Program-made: the position numbers and the translations under genes | Notes under the pieces: generated by a model | What the model was told of the DNA's origin: nothing | Seen by the model: the letters and a program-made list of their open reading frames with translations, nothing else | The model's database searches: none | From: Clostridium tetanomorphum | Lineage (GTDB): Bacteria > Bacillota > Clostridia > Clostridiales > Clostridiaceae | NCBI RefSeq assembly: GCF_017873215.1 | Contig: NZ_JAGGKA010000015.1 | Span: forward strand, 1-64,000 | Direction of reading: 5' to 3' | Length of the DNA stretch: 64,000 bases | Shown here: positions 15,259 through 23,646 of the stretch, in pieces | How positions within the stretch are numbered: the stretch's first letter is position 1 | How the letters are laid out: each line of letters starts with the position of its first letter

Positions 15259-16410
15259 TTAATATGTAAGCTTTTTACTCAATAATATTTTATCTATATT
15301 AATAGACTTTAATGCACTTACTATTCTCTTACTAACATTTCCATCACCATATAGATTCTCTATATAATTCAAATTTTCCTTAAACTCTTTATCATATAAA
15401 ACCCTATTTATAGCCTTTATTATTTCTTCTTTTTCATATCCAACATCAATAATATTATTACTTCTAAGCCTTCCTTTTTGTCTGTCACCTATATTTATAA
15501 CAGGTATTTTAAAAGTAGGTGCTTCAATTATTCCACTAGATGAGTTACCTATCATAACATGCGCAGACTTTAATAAACTTAAATATCTTTTTTGTCCTAA
15601 GCTGTAATATATATATGCATTATTATTATGTTTAACAAAATCATTAATTTTATCTATAATAACTTTACTGCCAAAATCCGCATTAGGATATGTAAATATA
15701 TATTTTGCATCAAACTCTTTTAGAGAATCAAGTAAATTATTCATTTGACTTTCTATATTTTCTATGTCTAAAGTTACTGGATGATATGTTACTAAAAATA
15801 CAGGTTTATCAAAAGAAACATTTAACTCTCTTTGCAGTTCATATTTTTCTAAAAGTTTCAATCTTTTTATATTCTCAATCCCAGCTTGGCCCACATTATA
15901 AACTCTCCAAGGTTCTTCACCCATTTTAACTATTCTTTCTTTATAATATTCCGCACCAGTGAAGTGTATATGTGCCATCTTAGTTATAGAATGTCTTATT
16001 TGCTCATCTACAGCCCCCTCCGTGGATTCTCCACCATTCATATGTGCTATAGATATATTCATCATCATAGCACAAGTTGCCGCTACAAAAGTTTCATATC
16101 TATCACCAAGAATAAGTAAAATATCAGGTTTCAACCTATCAAAACACTGAGCCATCTGAACCATTTCAAGTCCCATAGATTTTACTATAGAACTTTTTTT
16201 CTCTGAGTTTATAATTATATCTATTTCTTCGTCTATTTGAAATCCATCTCTTTTTATTTGCTCAACAGTATATCCATAATCTTTAACTAAATGATTTCCT
16301 GTCACTACAAGTTGAAGCTCTAACTCTACATCATTTTGTATCTCTCTCATAGTCCAATATAACAATCCATAATCTGCTCTTGTTCCTGTTACAACTAAAA
16401 TTTTTTTCAC
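15259..16410 (-). CDS. legG: hydrolysing NDP-sugar 2-epimerase, LegG (NeuC-like)
   Basis: 383 aa, UDP-GlcNAc 2-epimerase family. It has 'ILVVTGTRADYGLL' at the N-terminus, 'ILGDRYETFVAA', 'AHMNGGESTEGAVDEQIRH' and 'GNSSSGIIEAP'. It removes the nucleotide and inverts C2 to give 2,4-diacetamido-2,4,6-trideoxymannose. The start is the GTG at 16410, 6 bases after AGGTG; the in-frame GTG at 16419 is part of that ribosome site. It nearly abuts legI. Confidence 0.87.
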   Translation of the reverse strand: MKKILVVTGTRADYGLLYWTMREIQNDVELELQLVVTGNHLVKDYGYTVEQIKRDGFQIDEEIDIIINSEKKSSIVKSMGLEMVQMAQCFDRLKPDILLILGDRYETFVAATCAMMMNISIAHMNGGESTEGAVDEQIRHSITKMAHIHFTGAEYYKERIVKMGEEPWRVYNVGQAGIENIKRLKLLEKYELQRELNVSFDKPVFLVTYHPVTLDIENIESQMNNLLDSLKEFDAKYIFTYPNADFGSKVIIDKINDFVKHNNNAYIYYSLGQKRYLSLLKSAHVMIGNSSSGIIEAPTFKIPVINIGDRQKGRLRSNNIIDVGYEKEEIIKAINRVLYDKEFKENLNYIENLYGDGNVSKRIVSALKSINIDKILLSKKLTY

Positions 16411-16419
16411 ATGTTTCAC

Positions 16420-17454
16420 CTACTTTATATTACTAAAAGTTATAAATTCCTCTATATTAATATCACAAATAGCAGTTTTTCCTATGACCTGTTCTATAAG
16501 CAGAGGACTTATTCCATTTCCTGGTCTCTTAAAAGTAACATTTTCATAGGAAATAGCTTCACCTTTTCTTATTTTTGTACTTGCTACTATACTTTTTCTA
16601 GCAACCTTTTTAGTATTTTCTTCACTTTTATTGCATCTTTTTATACCATCACCAAAAGCTTTTTCAATATTTCTAATACTTAATACCATTTTTTTAAGCT
16701 CTTCTGGATTTAAAGATGCCTTATGGTCTGGTCCCTCCATATCCTTGTGTAATGTAAAATGTTTTTCTATAACTTGAGCTCCCATAGCTATTGCTGCAAT
16801 AGGTATTTCTATTCCCACTGTATGATCAGAATATCCTATAGGAAGCTTAAATGCATTTTTTAATGTAATCATGGCATTTAAATTAACATCTTCATAATCT
16901 GTAGGATAATTTGATGTACAATGTAATAAGGTTATATTTTTATTACCAGTTTCTTTTATAGCATCAACTGCAATCTCTACTTCAGCTAAGTTAGCCATAC
17001 CTGTAGATAATATGATGGATTTATTTAGCTTTGCTATATATTTAAGAAAAGGCGTATTAGTTAAATCTCCTGAACTTATCTTATATAATGGAACATCAAG
17101 CTTTTTAAGTAAATCTACACTTTCAAAATCAAAGGGTGTTGATATAAACATTATTCCTTTTTCCTCACAATAGCTTTTTAATATAATATGCTCATCAAAA
17201 GATAATTCCAATTTTTTAAGCATCTCATATTGACTTCCATCTCCTGTAGTTTTCTTTTGATAATCTGCTTTTACAGCCTCCTTAGTTACCAAGTTTTTTG
17301 CTTTAAAACTTTGAAATTTTATTGCATCAGCTCCTGCTTCATAGGCTGCATTTATAAGTTTTTTAGCTATATTTATATCCCCATTATGGTTTACACCCGC
17401 TTCTGCTATTATGAAACATTTATTATGATTTATATAATCATATACATTAACCAT
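16420..17454 (-). CDS. legI: N,N'-diacetyllegionaminic acid synthase, LegI (NeuB-like)
   Basis: 344 aa, NeuB TIM barrel plus C-terminal SAF (antifreeze-like) domain. Motifs seen are 'FIIAEAGVNHNGDINIAK', 'KFQSFKAKNLVT', 'GYSDHTVGIEIP' and 'EKHFTLHKDMEGPDHKASL'. It condenses the LegG sugar with phosphoenolpyruvate into the nine-carbon acid. The coding end of legF overlaps its start by 8 bases, so translation is probably coupled. Confidence 0.9.
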   Translation of the reverse strand: MVNVYDYINHNKCFIIAEAGVNHNGDINIAKKLINAAYEAGADAIKFQSFKAKNLVTKEAVKADYQKKTTGDGSQYEMLKKLELSFDEHIILKSYCEEKGIMFISTPFDFESVDLLKKLDVPLYKISSGDLTNTPFLKYIAKLNKSIILSTGMANLAEVEIAVDAIKETGNKNITLLHCTSNYPTDYEDVNLNAMITLKNAFKLPIGYSDHTVGIEIPIAAIAMGAQVIEKHFTLHKDMEGPDHKASLNPEELKKMVLSIRNIEKAFGDGIKRCNKSEENTKKVARKSIVASTKIRKGEAISYENVTFKRPGNGISPLLIEQVIGKTAICDINIEEFITFSNIK

Positions 17455-18151
17455 TTTCCCTCTCCTTGATTAAAAATTGTGCAAATTTAAAATCCATCAT
17501 ATTGTCTATATCTAAAGATGTTTTTTCATCCATTATATATGGAATAGTATTTTCGGTATACCAATTTTTAAAATTCATTAAAATATGCTTTTTAGCAATA
17601 TATATAGCACCATTTAATCTATATAGTTTAGGTACATCTTGCCTCCTAGCATACAATGTACTTTCTTCTAAAAAATTTGTCATCTTTCCATCTACTATTT
17701 TTTTCATCCAGTAGGGACTTACTTCATTTTCACATACACTAACTATTGAATCTGCATCTATTTCTATTAATTTTTCTATAGCTTCATCTATTTGATAAGC
17801 CTTTCTAAATGGTGAAGTACATTGTAAACAAACCACATAATCAAATCTATTATTTTTTTTATCAAAATACTCTATACCATGAATTATAGGATAAATTCCA
17901 GGTGTTTCATCTTTGGAAAATTCTTCAGGTCGTAAATAAGGTACTTCTGCACCATAAGCTTTACTAACACTAGCAATCTCTTCATCCTCTGTAGATACAA
18001 TTAATTCATCTATATATTTACTCTTTATTCCTTCTTCTATAGTGTAAGCTATAAGTGGCTTACCATTTAAATCCTTTACATTTTTTCTAGGTATTCCTTT
18101 TGAACCTCCTCTTGCTGGAATAATCGCAAGTATCCTTTTATTATTTATCAT
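17447..18151 (-). CDS. legF: CMP-legionaminic acid synthetase, LegF (NeuA-like)
   Basis: 234 aa cytidylyltransferase. It has 'IIPARGGSKGIPRKNVKDL' for CTP binding, 'CLQCTSPFRKAYQIDEAI' and 'DIDNMMDFKFAQF' near the end. It makes the CMP donor used by Maf proteins. The ATG at 18151 lies immediately after GAGG, so initiation probably uses the upstream GGGAAAG. It overlaps ptmE by 11 bases. Confidence 0.88.
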   Translation of the reverse strand: MINNKRILAIIPARGGSKGIPRKNVKDLNGKPLIAYTIEEGIKSKYIDELIVSTEDEEIASVSKAYGAEVPYLRPEEFSKDETPGIYPIIHGIEYFDKKNNRFDYVVCLQCTSPFRKAYQIDEAIEKLIEIDADSIVSVCENEVSPYWMKKIVDGKMTNFLEESTLYARRQDVPKLYRLNGAIYIAKKHILMNFKNWYTENTIPYIMDEKTSLDIDNMMDFKFAQFLIKERENG

Positions 18152-19223
18152 CCTCTTTCCCTACCTTACCACAACATACTAAATCATATACATCTTCATT
18201 AACCTTATTGTAATCTTCAATTTTACCAATATCCATCCAGTACTCTTTTATTTCATAACTTCCAACCTTTAGCCCATTTTTTATACAAATATTAATCAAA
18301 TCTGTTATTTCAAAGTATGTATCTTGAGGAATATATTTAATTAAATTAGGATTTATACAGTATACACCTCCATTTATTAAATAATCTATAACGGGCTTCT
18401 CCTTTACCGAATTTATAAAGTTATTCTCTACATCTAGTACTCCATATGGTATGCGGAATGTATATTTTCTAACTCCTACAGTTATATCAAATTCATTATT
18501 CATATGGAAATCCATCATATTTTGTACATTTAAATTAGTAAACACATCACCATTAATTACAAAAAAAGGCTTGTGTAAATAATCTTCTGCCAGCTTTATT
18601 CCTCCTGCAGTGCCAAGTCTCTTATTCTCTTTTATATAACTTATTTTTACTCCATAGGCGAAACCATCTTGAAAGTAATTTTCAATTATTTCTGCCTTAT
18701 AGTTTACAGATATTAATATATTGTTATATCCATATTGCTTAAAATTATTTATTATATGTTGAAGCATAGGGTCTTCACCAACTTTAAGCATTGGTTTAGG
18801 TATTTCTCTAGTTAAATCTTTAAGTCTTGTTCCTAAACCTCCAGCCATAATCACTACTGAATTTTGTTTACCATCTGGAAGTAAGATATCTCTTATGCTG
18901 ATTAAGTCTACTACCCTTCCACCTTCATCTATTATAGGAATATCTTTAATAGCATTTTTTATTAAAATTTCTTTTATTTCATTCTTTGACATATGCATTG
19001 TAGCATATATTGGATTATAATTAATTATCTTTTCTACACTATTTTCTAATTTATATCCTTTAATTAAAGCTCTTCTTATATCTCCATCAGTGATAGTTCC
19101 AATAAGCTTCTCGTCATTATCTACAACTAATACTATTCCCTCTGATCCTTTGTCAATTACTTGTAAAACACATTTTATAGAGTAATTCTTATTAATTAAT
19201 AATTGTCTTAGATTAGTTCTCAC
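18141..19223 (-). CDS. ptmE: CBS-domain sugar-1-phosphate nucleotidyltransferase, PtmE type
   Basis: 360 aa. Two CBS motifs at about 1-115 precede a nucleotidyltransferase domain with 'MAGGLGTRLKDLTREIPKPM'. The same architecture in Campylobacter PtmE is a GlcN-1-P guanylyltransferase feeding the GDP-sugar route to legionaminic acid, which is why I read the island as legionaminic rather than pseudaminic. The start is a GTG with AAGGA upstream. The upstream partners ptmF, ptmA and pgmL are not in this window. Confidence 0.82.
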   Translation of the reverse strand: MRTNLRQLLINKNYSIKCVLQVIDKGSEGIVLVVDNDEKLIGTITDGDIRRALIKGYKLENSVEKIINYNPIYATMHMSKNEIKEILIKNAIKDIPIIDEGGRVVDLISIRDILLPDGKQNSVVIMAGGLGTRLKDLTREIPKPMLKVGEDPMLQHIINNFKQYGYNNILISVNYKAEIIENYFQDGFAYGVKISYIKENKRLGTAGGIKLAEDYLHKPFFVINGDVFTNLNVQNMMDFHMNNEFDITVGVRKYTFRIPYGVLDVENNFINSVKEKPVIDYLINGGVYCINPNLIKYIPQDTYFEITDLINICIKNGLKVGSYEIKEYWMDIGKIEDYNKVNEDVYDLVCCGKVGKEDDK

Positions 19224-19283
19224 AAAATATCATTCCTTACCTTATTAATTAAATCTAAAATTATAATAACTATGCTTCACTTT

Positions 19284-19634
19284 TTATATCTCTATTGCCT
19301 TGGATATATCATTCTGAATATTATCTAATCTAGGAATTATTTCATGTTGAAAAAAATCACCTACTAATATATGGTCTTGTTCCTTTAAAGCCTCTGTAAC
19401 TTCAGTGAACATACTGTTAAATCCATCTATATTTATTTCCTTTTTTTGTACATCTCTAGTTAATAATATTACTTTTACTAACCAATCTATCCCTTCTGTA
19501 AAATATGGAATTAATTCTAACGCTTTAACTTCCTCTCCATTGGATATGTAATTATATATTTTCTTTGCTCCCTCTTTTAAATTGTCAATATATCCCTTAG
19601 CCGTTTGTAAAGCTTCTACTTTATCATTGTCCAT
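19284..19634 (-). CDS. unknown small helical protein between Maf2 and ptmE
   Basis: 116 aa, acidic, all helical by eye (MDNDKVEALQTAKGYIDNL…), ending in 'IIPRLDNIQNDISKAI'. The start is the ATG at 19634 with AGGAGG 7 bases before it; an in-frame ATG at 19655 precedes that site. I recognise no domain. Its position directly after Maf2 suggests a chaperone or scaffold for the flagellin-Maf complex, with a size and helical make-up like FliS or FliT. That is a guess from context. Confidence 0.7.
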   Translation of the reverse strand: MDNDKVEALQTAKGYIDNLKEGAKKIYNYISNGEEVKALELIPYFTEGIDWLVKVILLTRDVQKKEINIDGFNSMFTEVTEALKEQDHILVGDFFQHEIIPRLDNIQNDISKAIEI

Positions 19635-19660
19635 TATATATCCTCCTACTATCACATAAT

Positions 19661-21553
19661 TTACTTATTTAAGCTACTTTCTATATTTTCAATTCCATGT
19701 TGAAATACTTTTATTGCTTTTTCTGTAAATTTAACTATATCCATAAGCATCTCTTTATGAACTTCCAAATTAATTTTCAAACTTTTTTCATTAAAACTTT
19801 TTTCTTCTATTTTACTAATTTTATACGCTGCCCTATAAATTATAAATTGTAATAATAATTTTATAGTTGGATAAGATAAAATTCTTTTCACAATTTTATT
19901 TTCAACATATTCAATTAAATCATAGATTTCATCCAACTGCTTTTGAGTTTTTATACCTATTAATAAAGTTTTCATAGATTGAGAGTTCTTTTCTAAAGCT
20001 ATTTCTGCTCTCTTTTTAAATAACTCCATCCTCTTTATTTCTAGGGTAGATAATTTAATTATATTTTCAGACGCTTTTTTTATAAATTTTCCACTAATTT
20101 CAATAGAGTCAACACATTGCCTTAAACTTGGAATATCTTCTTTACAATATTGTTCAATTGTTTCTTTAAGAGTTTTAATTTCACTTCCTTTAATCAGCGC
20201 TCCACCTTCAGTAGCATCTATAATTTTTCTATCCGTAACTCTTAAAGCTTCTTCATAAATTATTAAAAATTTCTGCCAAATGTATGTACTTGGAAGCTTT
20301 TCTCCATTTATCCCCTCCACATATACTTCTACCTTTTCTAGATTTACCTGTTCCTTTACTTCTGCTTCTTCTACATGGGATACTCCATTTTCTGAATAAG
20401 CTAAATCTTGACCAACCAATATTATTGGATCACAACCTAACTCATGTGCTAATCCAAAAAGCATTTGGGCAACACTTGCACCACACCATACACTTCCTTT
20501 GTCTAATATGGCATTATTAAACCAACGTGCATAAGCTTCATCCTTAAAAAAAGATAATATTTTTGTTCTAAAAGTATCTGGTATTCCCTTCTGCACCACA
20601 GCAGGAGCAGTAAGTACTACATTATCATCAAACTGCTTATCTTTATAAAAAGCCTCATATGTCTTATACACTCTCTCTACAGAACCCACCGCATCTGGAA
20701 TTATATTATTCTTTTTTAAACAAGCCATAGATCCATCACAAGCTAATAATAAAGCCTTCCCTTTAGCTTCTTTTAAAAAATGAATATTTTTGTTAAGTGA
20801 TGGTCCTGATGCAATTATAATGGCTGGCTTATTTTTGTAAACATTACCAAATTCCTTTTTTAAGTCATTTAGTCCAGGATTTCTTATATATCTTGGCATG
20901 TTATCAAATCTGTTTTTTACTCCTAACAAAGTATCGTCAACATCATTACCAAGGGCAAAATAATAAGTATCTTTATAATTATTAATATATTTAGCCACTT
21001 CATTTGCATACAAATTATAATCCGGATCAAAAACATCAAAGGTTACCCCTTGCATAGAAACTATATTAAAACTATAAAATCTCATTATAGTAGAAATACT
21101 TTGAAATAAATTTTTATCTTCCAGCTCACCTACAGCAAAAAAAATCTTATTATTCTTTATAGCCTCAGAATAATCTTTTAGTTTTAACACTTCTATTAAA
21201 AGTTTAATATTTCTTTCTACCACTATTATGATAGACTTTTCTCCTATTTTTTTTAGCAATTCATCCACCTGATACCCTAATCCAATACCAATACAAACAA
21301 TACAATCTCTATTTTTCGAAAAATCTACATGCTCTATCATTTCTTTTCCTTGTTTTGTAGGATTATAATAACTTGTATAATGGATTAAATCACCCTTATG
21401 ATTTTTATATTTTAATACATATTCATCATTAAAATTTTTATATATATAAAACCCATCATTTTCTTCTGCTTCACTATTACATTCATTAATTTGTTTGGCT
21501 AAAGGTTGTTGAACAATCTGCAGTTCTTTTAAATTTTCTATAAAAAAATCCAT
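19661..21553 (-). CDS. maf2: Maf-type flagellin nonulosonic acid transferase (long)
   Basis: 630 aa. The N-terminal Rossmann-like part ('CIVCIGIGLGYQVDELL') precedes the MAF_flag10 domain at about 215-430, with 'AIIIASGPSLNKNI', 'LLACDGSMACLKKNNIIPD' and 'ILVGQDLAYSENGVSH'. A helical C-terminal 180 residues may bind flagellin. It lies near the head of the glycosylation operon, 6 kb closer to the flagellin gene than Maf1. Expected to attach legionaminic acid to flagellin. Confidence 0.9.
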   Translation of the reverse strand: MDFFIENLKELQIVQQPLAKQINECNSEAEENDGFYIYKNFNDEYVLKYKNHKGDLIHYTSYYNPTKQGKEMIEHVDFSKNRDCIVCIGIGLGYQVDELLKKIGEKSIIIVVERNIKLLIEVLKLKDYSEAIKNNKIFFAVGELEDKNLFQSISTIMRFYSFNIVSMQGVTFDVFDPDYNLYANEVAKYINNYKDTYYFALGNDVDDTLLGVKNRFDNMPRYIRNPGLNDLKKEFGNVYKNKPAIIIASGPSLNKNIHFLKEAKGKALLLACDGSMACLKKNNIIPDAVGSVERVYKTYEAFYKDKQFDDNVVLTAPAVVQKGIPDTFRTKILSFFKDEAYARWFNNAILDKGSVWCGASVAQMLFGLAHELGCDPIILVGQDLAYSENGVSHVEEAEVKEQVNLEKVEVYVEGINGEKLPSTYIWQKFLIIYEEALRVTDRKIIDATEGGALIKGSEIKTLKETIEQYCKEDIPSLRQCVDSIEISGKFIKKASENIIKLSTLEIKRMELFKKRAEIALEKNSQSMKTLLIGIKTQKQLDEIYDLIEYVENKIVKRILSYPTIKLLLQFIIYRAAYKISKIEEKSFNEKSLKINLEVHKEMLMDIVKFTEKAIKVFQHGIENIESSLNK

Positions 21554-21575
21554 ATTTAGTTTCTCCTTTTAATTC

Positions 21576-21818
21576 TTATAAATTGATATAATTGAAAATT
21601 TCATATTCCATAATATCTAAAATAACCACAGCATCATCTATTTTCATACCCTCCTCAAGTATCTTAAGAGTATTACTAAATTGTAATAAAGTATCTTTAT
21701 CTTCTAATTCATTTATATATTTCAAAGCTAAACTTGATAGTTGAAATATTAAACTGTAGAATTTTTCTTTATCATTATCCTTTATCAAAGATTTAAGTAT
21801 ATTCATATAATTTTTCAC
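21576..21818 (-). CDS. unknown 80-residue helical protein, head of glycosylation operon
   Basis: 80 aa (MKNYMNILKSLIKDND…), helical and acidic toward the end. The start is a GTG 7 bases after GGAGGAG. It lies 22 bases before maf2. No family recognised; first gene of the island and possibly a flagellar chaperone. Confidence 0.65.
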   Translation of the reverse strand: MKNYMNILKSLIKDNDKEKFYSLIFQLSSLALKYINELEDKDTLLQFSNTLKILEEGMKIDDAVVILDIMEYEIFNYINL

Positions 21819-21851
21819 AATAGTACTCCTCCAAATAATATCTATATATTT

Positions 21852-21879
21852 ATTGTCGAATGTTGTAGATATTTCTTGA
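21852..21879 (-). promoter_or_regulatory. possible degenerate sigma-28 promoter of the glycosylation operon
   Basis: Minus strand TCAA, 16 bases, TCGACAAT, between the flagellin terminator and the 80-residue gene. Spacing fits the other sites, but both boxes deviate. Confidence 0.25.
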
Positions 21880-21898
21880 ATATTTTGAAAATATCATA

Positions 21899-21926
21899 AA
21901 AAGCCCAGGAAAATCCTGAGCTTTTT
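21899..21926 (-). terminator. terminator of the short flagellin gene
   Basis: Minus strand AAGCTCAGGA-TTT-TCCTGGGCTT then TTT, 17 bases past the stop. Confidence 0.8.
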
Positions 21927-21942
21927 ATGATAAGGAAGATTC

Positions 21943-22767
21943 TTATCTTAATAACTGAAGAACTCCCTGTGGCTGTTGATTAGCCTGTGAAAGCATTGCT
22001 TGTGCAGCCTGCTGTAATATATTATTCTTTGAGAAATTCATCATTTCCTTTGCCATGTCTACATCTCTAATTCTTGATTCTGCTGCTTGTAAATTTTCTG
22101 ATGAAGTATTTAAGTTTGCTATTGTGTGCTCTAATCTATTCTGATATGAACCTAAATTAGCTCTTTCTGTTGATACAGTAGTTATTGCTGTATTAACTTT
22201 TGATATAGCACTTTCTGCATTTGCTTGAGAAGTTATTGATATCGCTGAACCAGCAGCAACTCCTACGGAAAGTGCTGCAGCATCCATCTTATTGATACTT
22301 AAAGTTATTGTTTGAGATGAATTTGCTCCAACATGGAAATTTAATGTAATACCTGATTTTAATAATTTTTGAGTATTAAATTCAGTTTGGCTAGCTATTC
22401 TATTTATTTCTTTTGATAACTGATTCATTTCTTTTTGGATAGCTGCTCTATCTGCTGTAACGTTTGTATCATTAGCTGACTGAACTGCTAATTCTCTCAT
22501 TCTCTGAAGTATTGAATGAGTTTCATTTAACGCACCTTCAGCTGTTTGAATTAAAGAAATACCATCCTGAGCATTTCTTGAAGCCTGATCAAGACCTCTT
22601 ATCTGTCCTCTCATTTTTTCAGATATTGCAAGACCTGCTGCGTCATCTCCAGCTCTGTTTATTCTTAAACCTGAGCTTAATTTTTCCATTGCCTTTCCTG
22701 CATTTCCTACATTGATTCCCATTTGTCTGTGTGAGTTCATTGCATTCATGTTGTGATTGATTATCAT
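21943..22767 (-). CDS. fliC2: flagellin, short form
   Basis: 274 aa. The D0/D1 ends are almost identical to the long flagellin (first 90 residues and the last 60), but the central part is only about 60 residues, so this is a near-minimal flagellin. GGAGGA 8 bases before the ATG. The leader has a GGA-loop hairpin and the conserved hairpin, and two sigma-28 promoters lie upstream, making this the best equipped of the two for strong late expression. It may be the main filament protein. Confidence 0.95.
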   Translation of the reverse strand: MIINHNMNAMNSHRQMGINVGNAGKAMEKLSSGLRINRAGDDAAGLAISEKMRGQIRGLDQASRNAQDGISLIQTAEGALNETHSILQRMRELAVQSANDTNVTADRAAIQKEMNQLSKEINRIASQTEFNTQKLLKSGITLNFHVGANSSQTITLSINKMDAAALSVGVAAGSAISITSQANAESAISKVNTAITTVSTERANLGSYQNRLEHTIANLNTSSENLQAAESRIRDVDMAKEMMNFSKNNILQQAAQAMLSQANQQPQGVLQLLR

Positions 22768-22792
22768 AATAAATTCCTCCTTGAATTCTTCT

Positions 22793-22806
22793 GGGCATCC
22801 ATGCCC
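22793..22806 (-). promoter_or_regulatory. predicted CsrA-binding hairpin in the short flagellin leader
   Basis: GGGCA-TGGA-TGCCC, a perfect 5-bp stem with GGA in the loop, 13 bases upstream of the Shine-Dalgarno GGA. The sequence CAUGGAUG is close to the CsrA consensus ACARGGAUGU. Confidence 0.65.
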
Positions 22807-22818
22807 TATTTTTATTTA

Positions 22819-22842
22819 TAGTTAAGCTCTTTGAGCTTACTA
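22819..22842 (-). promoter_or_regulatory. conserved leader hairpin, short flagellin copy
   Basis: TAG-TAAGCTC-aaa-GAGCTTA-a-CTA on the minus strand. Relative to the long flagellin (TAAGAC/GTCTTA) the inner pairs changed on both sides while the flanks and the bulged A are kept. Confidence 0.5.
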
Positions 22843-22930
22843 ACTTATTTAATTGAGAAGTGAAAGTTTAGAATTGAAAATCATTCTATATTTTTCTAAT
22901 GGTTTTAATCTGCTTTTATATTACATTTAG

Positions 22931-22958
22931 TTTATCGTAATAAAATTTTATTACTTTA
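22931..22958 (-). promoter_or_regulatory. sigma-28 promoter of the short flagellin (proximal)
   Basis: Minus strand TAAA (22958-22955), 16 bases, ACGATAAA (22938-22931). The interval 22850-22925 holds degenerate 7-base repeats (AATTGAG type) and nothing else I can name. Confidence 0.6.
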
Positions 22959-23002
22959 TAGTTTTTTTAATTTTTTTTATTATTTTTCGCCTTTGTATTA
23001 CA

Positions 23003-23030
23003 TTTATCGACTATAAATTAATAAACTTTA
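23003..23030 (-). promoter_or_regulatory. sigma-28 promoter of the short flagellin (distal)
   Basis: Minus strand TAAA (23030-23027), 16 bases, TCGATAAA (23010-23003). Confidence 0.55.
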
Positions 23031-23040
23031 TATATTTAAA

Positions 23041-23068
23041 TAATAAAGAAAAATATTTTTCTTTATTA
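23041..23068. repeat. perfect AT-rich inverted repeat
   Basis: TAATAAAGAAAAA-TA-TTTTTCTTTATTA. It sits just upstream of the distal sigma-28 promoter. It could be a terminator in either direction or a protein site; there is no gene on the plus strand to end. Confidence 0.45.
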
Positions 23069-23152
23069 TCACTGAATATGTTTAAAATTAATAATTGAAA
23101 ATGAGTAATCGAGAGCAAAAAGAAAAAAGCATAAAAACTTATACTTTAAATC

Positions 23153-23197
23153 TAAAAATAATCCCCGATAACTTTATTTTACGTTATCAGGGATTGT
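23153..23197 (-). terminator. terminator of the flgM-to-fliT operon
   Basis: Minus strand AATCCCTGATAAC and GTTATCGGGGATT arms (13 bp, one U-G pair) followed by ATTTTT, 73 bases after the last gene. Confidence 0.8.
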
Positions 23198-23269
23198 AAA
23201 ATTAAATTTTAATGTAGCACCCTATTTCTAATTTGTTATAATATCTAATATTAATTATAAAATTTAAAC

Positions 23270-23611
23270 TTATATTTTTTTGCTAAATATAGTACTATTA
23301 GAATAAAACTTTTTATTATAACTTGTATTAGCATTTCTATTTGTTATTATTTTTCCCATTTCCTCTTTTATCTTAGCTTTTTTTTCAATAATAACTTTTT
23401 CTAATTCCTTATCATATTCTATAATATTTAACTCTTTTGCTATATTAACAAACTCATCTTGGGAAAATTCTACACTATCCATATTATCTATTATCTTTTG
23501 TCTTTCTTCCATAAGCATATCCACTGAATCAAAATCATCTTCTTTTACTTTATCTATCAATTGAAGAGTAATATCTTTAAAATTTTCTAGATGTTTTTTT
23601 ATCATGCACAT
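23270..23611 (-). CDS. fliT: FliT-like flagellar chaperone
   Basis: 113 aa, helical. The N-terminal 'HLENFKDITLQLIDKVKEDDFDSVDMLMEERQKIID' resembles the FliT/FlgN-type 'repeat of short helices with ERQ' seen in clostridial FliT. It lies 35 bases after fliD, the usual place of the FliD export chaperone. The ATG at 23611 follows GGGAG by 7 bases. Assignment is by position and character rather than firm motifs. Confidence 0.6.
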   Translation of the reverse strand: MCMIKKHLENFKDITLQLIDKVKEDDFDSVDMLMEERQKIIDNMDSVEFSQDEFVNIAKELNIIEYDKELEKVIIEKKAKIKEEMGKIITNRNANTSYNKKFYSNSTIFSKKI

Positions 23612-23646
23612 AAGATTTCTCCCTTACTTAACTTAAGCTAAAACTT

